A DNA stretch of 64,000 nt from Burkholderiaceae bacterium. Lineage in GTDB: Bacteria; Pseudomonadota; Gammaproteobacteria; Burkholderiales; Burkholderiaceae_C. The position numbers were made by a program, and so were the translations under genes. Positions within the stretch are counted from its first letter, which is position 1. Each line of letters starts with the position of its first letter. A model generated the notes under the pieces. It had not been told where the DNA came from. It ran no database searches and saw nothing but the letters and a program-made list of their open reading frames with translations. Shown here piece after piece: positions 58,582 through 64,000 of the stretch. The stretch is from the NCBI GenBank assembly GCA_019745555.1, contig JAIESX010000007.1, forward strand, positions 1 through 64,000. Reading direction: 5' to 3'.

Positions 58582-59565
58582 TCACTCGACCTTGATGCCG
58601 CGTTCGGCAATGATCCTGCCCATGGCCGCCGTGTCCGCGGCGATGCGGCGGGCCAGCGCTTCCGAGCTGCCGCCGGCCACCTGCCAGCCCTGCTGGTACA
58701 GGCGCTGACGCACCTCGGGGCTGCGCGCGATCTCGCTCAGCAGGCTCGAGAGTCGCGCCACCACCGGCTTGGGCAGTGAGGCCGGGCCGGCCACCGCGTT
58801 CCAGATCTCGAGCTGGAAATCCTTCACCCCGGCCTCGGACAGGCTGGGTACCCCCGGCGCCAGCGTGCTGCGGCCCGCCGAGGTCACGCCCAGCAGGCGC
58901 ACCTTGCCCGCAGCGGCCTGCGCCTGGGCCAGGCCAGGCGGCAGCATGGAGAGCTGGATGTCGCCACCGATCATGGCCGTGACGACCTGCGGATAGCCGG
59001 GGTAGGGCACATGCACGGACTCGGTGCCGGTGCGCGCCTTGAACAGCTCCATGCCGATATGGCCTACGGTGCCGATGCCCGGTGAGCCATAGCTCCACCT
59101 GCTGCCACTGCTGCGCGCTGCGGCCAGCCAGTCGGCCGTGTTGCTGCCCGGCGCACCGGCCGGCGCGGCCAGCACCAGCGGCGCGGTGCCGATCAGGCTG
59201 ATGGGTGCCAGGTCCCTGGCCGGGTCATAGGGCGTCTTGGGGTTGAGCAGCCTGGCGATCGTGAGGTTGCCGTTGATCATCACCCCCAGGGTGTGGTCGT
59301 CGGTGGCCTTGGCCACGAGATCGGCCGCGATATTGCCGCCGGCGCCCGGGCGGTTCTCCACCACCACGGGCTGGCCCAGGGCCTTGGACAGCGGCTCGGC
59401 CAGCGTGCGCGCCACGAGGTCGGGCGAGGTGCCGGCGGGGAAACCCACCAGCAGCCTCACCGGCTTGCTCGGCCAGGGTTCGGCGGCCTGGCTGCCCAGG
59501 GCGAAGGAGGTGAGCGCCAGCGCCAGCAGGGCGCGACGCAGGGGGGACGCGGGGATCAAGCGCAT
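58582..59565 (-). CDS. Bug-type (TctC family) periplasmic binding protein
   Basis: A 327-residue substrate-binding protein with a signal peptide (residues 1-28, ending SQA). Family parts are VRLLVGFPAGTSPDLVARTLAEPLSKALGQPVVVENRPGAGGNIAADLVAKATDD, and the VHVPYPGYPQVVTAMIGGDIQL block. No TctAB permease is near. Such proteins are very numerous in Burkholderiales and this one has no context for its ligand. It is convergent to the Sco gene. Confidence 0.88.
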   Translation of the reverse strand: MRLIPASPLRRALLALALTSFALGSQAAEPWPSKPVRLLVGFPAGTSPDLVARTLAEPLSKALGQPVVVENRPGAGGNIAADLVAKATDDHTLGVMINGNLTIARLLNPKTPYDPARDLAPISLIGTAPLVLAAPAGAPGSNTADWLAAARSSGSRWSYGSPGIGTVGHIGMELFKARTGTESVHVPYPGYPQVVTAMIGGDIQLSMLPPGLAQAQAAAGKVRLLGVTSAGRSTLAPGVPSLSEAGVKDFQLEIWNAVAGPASLPKPVVARLSSLLSEIARSPEVRQRLYQQGWQVAGGSSEALARRIAADTAAMGRIIAERGIKVE

Positions 59566-59636
59566 GCTTGCAGCTCCAGAAATGAAAAGGCCCCGCACTC
59601 TGGACAAGTCGGGGCCGGTTGCGGCGGGTGCCAGGG

Positions 59637-60578
59637 TCAGGCGTATTCTGCCAGCGCAGCCTTCATCTTCTTCATGGCCGCCACCTCGATCTGGCGGATG
59701 CGCTCGGCGCTCACGCCGTACTCGGCGGCCAGCTCGTGCAGCGTCATGCCGCCCGAGTTGTCGTCGTTGACCTTGAGCCAGCGCTCCTCCACGATGCGGC
59801 GGCTGCGCGCATCCAGCGTGGCCAGGGCGGTGCTGATGCCGTCGCTGGCCAGGCGGTCGCGCTGGCGCGCCTCGATCATGGCCGTGGGCTCGTGGTTGGC
59901 GTCGGCCAGGTAGGCGATGGGGCCGTAGCTGTCCTCGCCGTCGTCGCCGGGACCCGGGTCCAGCGCCACGTCACCACCGGACAGGCGCGTCTCCATCTCG
60001 ATGACCTCTTCGCGCTTGACGTTGAGCTCGCGCGCCATCAGGTCGATCTCCTGCTCGCTCAGGGTCTCGCGGTGCGTGGCGGCATCCGCCGCAGCGGCAT
60101 CAGCCTTGTAGCCCTGCTTCTTGGAGCGCAGGTTGAAGAAGAGCTTGCGCTGGGCCTTGGTCGTGGCGACCTTGACCATGCGCCAGTTCTTCAGGATGTA
60201 TTCGTGGATCTCGGCCTTGATCCAGTGCATGGCGTAGCTCACCAGGCGCACGCCCTGGTCCGGATCGAAGCGTTTGACCGCCTTCATCAGGCCCACATTG
60301 CCTTCCTGGATCAGGTCGCCATGGGGCAGGCCGTAGCCCAGGTACTGGCGGGAGACGGACACGACCAGCCGCAGATGGGAGAGCACCAACTTGCCGGCCG
60401 CCTCAAGGTCGTTGTGGTCCCGGAACTTGCGTGCGTACTCCTGCTCCTCTTCCTGGGTGAGCATGGGCATGCGGTTGACCGCCGTGATGTAGGCGTCCAG
60501 GTTGCCCAGCGGGGGCACCAGGGCCCAGGGGTTGGCAACGGTCAGGGCGGAACCGGTCGCTTGAGCGTGAATGTTCAT
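59637..60578 (-). CDS. rpoH: RNA polymerase sigma factor RpoH (sigma-32)
   Basis: A 313-residue heat-shock sigma factor. Region 2 (LVVSVSRQYLGYGLPHGDLIQEGNVGLMKAVKRFDPDQGVRLVSYAMHWIKAEI) is at about residues 68-120, and the RpoH box QRKLFFNLRSKKQ near 143-155 follows it. Region 4 with the helix-turn-helix (LHELAAEYGVSAERIRQIEVAAMKKM) ends the protein. AGGAGGA precedes the ATG. A perfect CIRCE element lies just upstream, so the HrcA repressor is expected to control it in addition to sigma-32 control. Confidence 0.97.
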   Translation of the reverse strand: MNIHAQATGSALTVANPWALVPPLGNLDAYITAVNRMPMLTQEEEQEYARKFRDHNDLEAAGKLVLSHLRLVVSVSRQYLGYGLPHGDLIQEGNVGLMKAVKRFDPDQGVRLVSYAMHWIKAEIHEYILKNWRMVKVATTKAQRKLFFNLRSKKQGYKADAAAADAATHRETLSEQEIDLMARELNVKREEVIEMETRLSGGDVALDPGPGDDGEDSYGPIAYLADANHEPTAMIEARQRDRLASDGISTALATLDARSRRIVEERWLKVNDDNSGGMTLHELAAEYGVSAERIRQIEVAAMKKMKAALAEYA

Positions 60579-60601
60579 CGCATCGTCCTCCTAAATGAAT
60601 A

Positions 60602-60628
60602 TTAGCACTCTCTGCGATCGAGTGCTAA
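60602..60628. promoter_or_regulatory. CIRCE element (HrcA operator) upstream of rpoH
   Basis: TTAGCACTC (60602-60610), nine bases, then GAGTGCTAA (60620-60628): a perfect match to the CIRCE consensus bound by HrcA. It lies 24 bases upstream of the rpoH start codon and overlaps its probable -10 region. It would repress rpoH until heat stress frees HrcA from control by GroEL. Confidence 0.93.
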
Positions 60629-60691
60629 AACCTCATGACTCGCTGCCGAGGCTTGAACCTCAACAGTTCTACAGGCTAACTGTTAATTTGA

Positions 60692-60961
60692 TCAGTATTT
60701 GTCGGGAGAGTTCCGGACTCCTGCTGCCCGTCTGCCAGTCGGTGCCCGCACCCAGGCGAATACCTGCCGGTTGACCAGTGCCGCCGTCCAGCACAGCCAG
60801 GCGGTATGGCTGGGGAAATGGGCGCTACGCAGCGTCTGCCTCAGCCCCAGCAACACTCCGGCCACCAGCACCCTCCACAGCAGCAGCTGCCCGCGCCACC
60901 GCTGGGCCGGCTCCGTGGCTGCCAGCCAGGGCAGGGCCAGCAAGAGCAGCAGGACGGTGGC
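60692..60961 (-). pseudogene. Remnant of a PAP2-type phosphatase, C-terminal part only
   Basis: An ORF of about 83 residues from a TTG at 60943 (open back to a TAA near 60980) carries the third PAP2-like motif, LRSAHFPSHTAWLCW, followed by a hydrophobic end. The first two motifs (K-x6-RP and PSGH) that such membrane phosphatases need are absent and the N-terminal half is missing. It is divergent from the phosphoethanolamine transferase, a usual neighbour of PAP2 lipid phosphatases. I read this as a decayed gene. Confidence 0.5.
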
Positions 60962-61026
60962 CCGCTTAAGCCGTCCTTAAGGCGCGGCACCAAGAATCAG
61001 CGCCAGCTTGATCCCGACCATCGCGC

Positions 61027-62715
61027 ATGCCCCCGACTCTGACCGCTCGCCGTCCCTGGCACCCCTTGGCCCTGCTCGGCCTGCTCGCCCTGTGGCTGGC
61101 CACGCTGGGCAACCTGCCGCTGTGGCTGACCGTCTGGCAGCTGCCTGAGACGCATGGCGCCCACGCGGTCCTCATGTTTATCGGCCTGGGCCTGCTGCTG
61201 CTGGCCTTCAGCCTGCTTGCTCTGGCCCTGCTCGTCTGGCCGCGCTGGTTCAAGCCGGCGGGTCTGCTGCTGCTGCTGATCAGCGCCGCCAGCAGCTACT
61301 TCATGCATGCCTATGGTGTCGTGATCGACAGCACCATGATCGGCAACGTGGCCCATACCAATGTGCGCGAGGCCCGCGACCTGCTTAGCGGCGATCTGCT
61401 GCTGGCCCTGGTGCTGGGCGTGCTGTTGCCCGGCCTCTGGTGGTGGCGCCAGCCGCTGCAGGCTGTGCCGCTGCGCCGTCTGATGCCGCGGCAACTGGGG
61501 CTGGCGGCGCTGGCCTTGCTGGTCACGGCCATGCTGGGCTGGGCCAGTTTCCAGGACTTGGCCTCGCTGATGCGCAACCACCGTTCGCTGCGCTACATGG
61601 TCAATCCCTACAACACGCTCTACGCGCTCGGGCGCCATGCCCTGGGTCGTGCCGCCCACGCGCAGCAGCCCCTGCAGCCGCTGGGCGAGGATGCCGTGGC
61701 CACCACGGCAGCCACCGATCCCGGGCAGGGCCCGCTGCTGCTGCTGGTGGTGGGCGAGACGGCGCGCGCGGCCAACTTCGGTCTGGGTGGCTATGCGCGC
61801 GACACCACACCGCGCCTGCGTGAGCTGCAGCAGCGCGGCGAGCTGGTCTATTTCCCACAGGTCCACTCCTGCGGCACCAACACGGATGTCTCCGTGCCCT
61901 GCATGTTTTCCCATCTCGGCCGCGCCGGCGTGGACCGCAGTGAGCGCTACGAGAACCTGCTCGACGTGTTGCAGCACGCCGGCCTGGCCGTGCTCTGGCT
62001 CGACAACCAGTCCGGTTGCAAGGGCGTCTGCGACCGTGTGCCGCACGTGGACACCAGCAGCCTGACACTGCCCGACCTGTGCGAAGGCGGCGAGTGCTAT
62101 GACGAAGTGATGCTGCGCGAGCTGCCGGCGCGCCTGGCCGCGCTCGATCCTGTCCGCCGTGCGCGCGGCACCGTGGTCGTGCTGCACCAGATGGGCAGCC
62201 ATGGCCCGGCCTACGCCAGGCGCACACCGGCCGCGCACAAGCCTTATCAGCCTGAATGCTTCAGCGTCGCGTTGCAGGACTGCTCCCCCGAGCAGCTCGT
62301 CAACGCCTACGACAACACCGTGCGCTACACCGACCATGTGCTCGCCGAGGCCGTGGGCTGGCTGCGGGCGCAGGCGGGCCCCACAGCCCTGCTCTACGTC
62401 TCCGATCATGGCGAGTCGCTGGGGGAGAAAGGCCTGTACCTGCACGGCATGCCCTACAGCTTCGCGCCCCAGGAGCAGACCCATGTGCCCATGGCCCTCT
62501 GGCTCTCACCGGCCATGCGCACCCTGCTGGGGCTCGATTTCGGCTGCCTGCAGCAGGCCGCGGCCCAGCCGCTGGCGCATGACCACTTGTTCCATTCCGT
62601 CCTCCACCTGGCCCAGGTCCAGACCCGGGTTCAAAGACAGGAAATGGATTTCATGAAAGCGTGTGCTCGCATCTATAGTGTGAAAGATGCCCGGTCAGTC
62701 TCTGACGGCGGTTGA
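61027..62715 (+). CDS. eptA: Phosphoethanolamine-lipid A transferase, EptA type
   Basis: A 562-residue inner-membrane enzyme that adds phosphoethanolamine to lipid A. Five N-terminal helices (residues 15-200) precede a periplasmic alkaline-phosphatase-like domain. The catalytic threonine is in CGTNTDVSVPCMFS near 281-291, with VVGETARAANFGL earlier and YVSDHGESLGEKGLYLHG near 457. Multiple cysteine pairs of the family are present. This is the chromosomal EptA family to which MCR proteins also belong; it lowers surface negative charge. No adjacent two-component system is seen, but a PAP2 remnant is divergent. Confidence 0.93.
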   Translation: MPPTLTARRPWHPLALLGLLALWLATLGNLPLWLTVWQLPETHGAHAVLMFIGLGLLLLAFSLLALALLVWPRWFKPAGLLLLLISAASSYFMHAYGVVIDSTMIGNVAHTNVREARDLLSGDLLLALVLGVLLPGLWWWRQPLQAVPLRRLMPRQLGLAALALLVTAMLGWASFQDLASLMRNHRSLRYMVNPYNTLYALGRHALGRAAHAQQPLQPLGEDAVATTAATDPGQGPLLLLVVGETARAANFGLGGYARDTTPRLRELQQRGELVYFPQVHSCGTNTDVSVPCMFSHLGRAGVDRSERYENLLDVLQHAGLAVLWLDNQSGCKGVCDRVPHVDTSSLTLPDLCEGGECYDEVMLRELPARLAALDPVRRARGTVVVLHQMGSHGPAYARRTPAAHKPYQPECFSVALQDCSPEQLVNAYDNTVRYTDHVLAEAVGWLRAQAGPTALLYVSDHGESLGEKGLYLHGMPYSFAPQEQTHVPMALWLSPAMRTLLGLDFGCLQQAAAQPLAHDHLFHSVLHLAQVQTRVQRQEMDFMKACARIYSVKDARSVSDGG

Positions 62716-62776
62716 GCCCGCGCGAGAAAAACCGGATCGGGGGCGGGGTCGGGCCGGTTCGCTTGCCTCATGTATT

Positions 62777-62795
62777 GAGATCAATTATCATTTTC
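62777..62795. promoter_or_regulatory. Fur-box-like site
   Basis: Read on the minus strand, GAAAATGATAATTGATCTC matches 13 of 19 positions of the Fur consensus. It lies 29 bases before the bacterioferritin-associated ferredoxin gene, as expected for iron-repressed genes. Confidence 0.6.
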
Positions 62796-62823
62796 ATATC
62801 GTTCCAGTGACCAGGTTCCCAGC

Positions 62824-63057
62824 ATGATCGTTTGTGTCTGCCATCGCGTCAGTGACCGCACCATCGAGCGCGCCGCCCGTGCGGGCGCGGCCTTTGACGA
62901 CATCCAGCTCGAGCTGGGCGTGGCCACCCAGTGCGGCAAGTGCGAAGACTGCGCCCGCGCTCTCTGGTCCGAATGCCGCAGCGGCGGCCCCAAGATCGCC
63001 CACCTGAGCCAGGAGCTGGGCGTCGGTCGCAGCATCCCGCTGGCCGTCGTCGCCTGA
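62824..63057 (+). CDS. bfd: Bacterioferritin-associated ferredoxin, (2Fe-2S) Bfd
   Basis: A 77-residue [2Fe-2S] protein that reduces bacterioferritin to release stored iron. The four cluster cysteines are C4 and C6 (CVCH) and C37 and C40 (CGKC), with an additional cysteine in EDCARAL. The C-terminal region is longer than in E. coli. It lies next to the bfr gene, convergent to it, and a Fur-box-like site lies upstream, so it should be made when iron is scarce. Confidence 0.93.
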   Translation: MIVCVCHRVSDRTIERAARAGAAFDDIQLELGVATQCGKCEDCARALWSECRSGGPKIAHLSQELGVGRSIPLAVVA

Positions 63058-63075
63058 TCGGCCCCGCCGCCAGCA

Positions 63076-63104
63076 AAAAGGGCTACGCACTGCGTAGCCC
63101 TTTT
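63076..63104. terminator. Bidirectional terminator between bfd and bfr
   Basis: AAAAGGGCTACGCA (63076-63089) and TGCGTAGCCCTTTT (63091-63104) form a perfect 14-bp stem around a single base, flanked by A- and T-tracts. It ends both convergent genes. Confidence 0.9.
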
Positions 63105-63126
63105 GTTTTCCGGAGCGCCCGGCGCC

Positions 63127-63603
63127 TCAGGAGATCTCGCCCATCTGGCTCTGCAGGTAGTTCTGCAGACCCACCTTGTCGATCAGCTCGATCTGGGTTT
63201 CGAGGAAGTCGATGTGCTCCTCGGTGTCGTCCAGGATCTTCTGCAGCAGGTCGCGCGAGACATAGTCACGCACCTTCTCGCAATGGGCGATGCCCTCCTT
63301 GATGGTGGCCTGCGCGCCCATCTCCATGCCCAGGTCGCTGCGCAGGATCTCGGGCACGTTCTCGCCGATGTTGAGCTTGCCCAGATCCTGCAGGTTGGGC
63401 AGGCCGTCGAGCGTGAAGATCCGGTCCATCAGCCAGTCGGCGTGCTTCATCTCGCCGATCGACTCCTCGTATTCCTTCTTGGCCAGCTTGTCCAGGCCCC
63501 AGTGCTTGAGCATGCGGTAGTGCAGGAAATACTGGTTGATGGCGGTCAGCTCGTTCTTGAGCTGGGCCTGCAGATGCGCGATGGCTTGGGCATCACCTTT
63601 CAT
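63127..63603 (-). CDS. bfr: Bacterioferritin
   Basis: A 158-residue 24-mer iron-storage protein. The ferroxidase ligands are E18, E51, H54, E94 and H130, and the heme-binding Met52 is present ([10 protein letters not shown]). At the usual E127-x-x-H130 position the sequence is T-E-E-H (127-130), so the bridging glutamate is replaced or shifted; beta-proteobacterial bacterioferritins may tolerate this. The ATG at 63603 has AGGAAGG upstream. Convergent to bfd. Confidence 0.94.
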   Translation of the reverse strand: MKGDAQAIAHLQAQLKNELTAINQYFLHYRMLKHWGLDKLAKKEYEESIGEMKHADWLMDRIFTLDGLPNLQDLGKLNIGENVPEILRSDLGMEMGAQATIKEGIAHCEKVRDYVSRDLLQKILDDTEEHIDFLETQIELIDKVGLQNYLQSQMGEIS

Positions 63604-63727
63604 GGGACCTTCCTTTTCCTTGTTGTGGCAGACAGCCCGCATTGTCGTCCATCACGCTCTGGACGCAAGCCCGGGGTCTTGGGGAATCTGATTGCAAACC
63701 AGACGCAGTAAGGCTTTTCTGGGCGTA

Positions 63728-63743
63728 CTGGTTTTATCAACAG
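63728..63743. promoter_or_regulatory. LexA (SOS)-box-like site upstream of cho
   Basis: CTGGTTTTATCAACAG has the CTG-N10-CAG plan of LexA operators (consensus CTGT-N8-ACAG), with an AT-rich centre and one mismatch in the first half. It lies 67 bases before the cho start codon; E. coli cho is known to be SOS-induced. No coding feature covers 63604-63810 otherwise. Confidence 0.6.
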
Positions 63744-63810
63744 TGTTGTGGCAAGATGCACGTCCGGGCTGCGCAGGCCGTGCCGCGCCCCGCTTGTCGT
63801 GTTGACCGTC

Positions 63811-64000
63811 ATGCACATCCCCGCCCGCCGCCGCCCCGAATTCGATGAGGCCCGTATCTACGAATACCCCGAGCACCTGCGCGAGAGCGTGGAGGCCCTG
63901 CCGTCCCTGCCCGGCGTCTACACCTTCCACGGCGAGCCGGCCGACCAGCTGCCGCTCTACATCGGCAAGAGCGTGAACCTGCGTGCGCGCGTGCTTTCGC
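63811..64000 (+). CDS. cho: Excinuclease Cho, N-terminal part (cut by window end)
   Basis: The visible 63 residues carry the start of a GIY-YIG endonuclease of the UvrC-homologue Cho family: LPSLPGVYTFHGE then LPLYIGKSVNLRARVLS, with the catalytic Tyr and Arg of the GIY-YIG domain. Cho makes the 3' incision in nucleotide excision repair of bulky lesions that UvrC cannot cut. The gene continues past 64000. A LexA-like box upstream supports SOS control. Confidence 0.85.
   Translation, partial: MHIPARRRPEFDEARIYEYPEHLRESVEALPSLPGVYTFHGEPADQLPLYIGKSVNLRARVLS

Noticed and set aside
61027..62715. Mobile colistin-resistance gene (mcr)
   Set aside because: The protein is of the chromosomal EptA type with host-like composition; no insertion sequence or plasmid signals are nearby.

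Overview
The window is high-GC, gene-dense DNA from a betaproteobacterium, most likely a Burkholderiales member of the Comamonadaceae type. This rests on gene content and order rather than a marker gene: the caa3 oxidase block coxB-ctaD-small assembly protein-ctaG-DUF2970-ctaE-DUF2909-SURF1, two Bug-type (tripartite tricarboxylate) binding proteins, a soxCDYZAXB cluster, a beta-proteobacterial rpoH with a CIRCE element, and a very GC-rich codon style. Only the first ~860 bases differ (AT-richer, an XRE regulator, a truncated TniQ-like ORF and what looks like the end of an IS21-family element), so the left edge is probably a mobile island. No gene-free stretch exceeds about 300 bases.

Layout. 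1-860: mobile DNA. 900-4130: PhzS-like flavin monooxygenase, two small orphans (one behind a sigma-28-type promoter) and queC. 4120-7410 (minus): a three-gene operon of a thioredoxin-like protein, a 5'-nucleotidase and an SbmA/BacA-type ABC exporter. 7475-11430: two CbbR-like LysR regulators divergent from cbbY and phosphoribulokinase, with no RuBisCO in view. 11500-19670: a CsoR-family regulator, a small cytochrome c and the thiosulfate-oxidising soxCDYZAXB cluster, closed by a convergent DsrE-like periplasmic protein. 19860-25660: an orphan lipoprotein, tRNA-Arg(CCT), a MoxR/VWA operon, a cytochrome c4 and a DUF1841 gene.

25680-41820 is an aromatic catabolic region: IclR regulator, pcaIJF, a 3-hydroxyisobutyrate-dehydrogenase-like oxidoreductase, maleylacetate reductase, ohrR-ohr, an MhpA/PheA-type flavin hydroxylase, MarR and LysR regulators, hydroxyquinol 1,2-dioxygenase, a TRAP transporter, three small alpha+beta proteins (YciI, Dabb, SnoaL) and a Bug protein. 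Together they can carry a resorcinol-like substrate through hydroxyquinol and maleylacetate to 3-oxoadipate, then to succinyl-CoA and acetyl-CoA. The upstream substrate and the role of the small proteins are not obvious and are the best candidate here for an undescribed peripheral pathway.

41900-49260 holds mixed housekeeping genes (RutE-like nitroreductase, a tandem hairpin repeat, TauE/SafE, KefF-KefC, an orphan ParA, a MaoC hydratase, TrmL, ComF, a BioC-like protein). 49430-58560 encodes a caa3-type cytochrome oxidase and its assembly line (subunits II, I, III, Cox11, SURF1, heme A and heme O synthases, Sco). 58580-64000 contains a second Bug protein, rpoH, a PAP2 remnant, an EptA-type phosphoethanolamine transferase, bacterioferritin-associated ferredoxin with a Fur-like box, bacterioferritin, and the start of the SOS endonuclease gene cho behind a LexA-like box.
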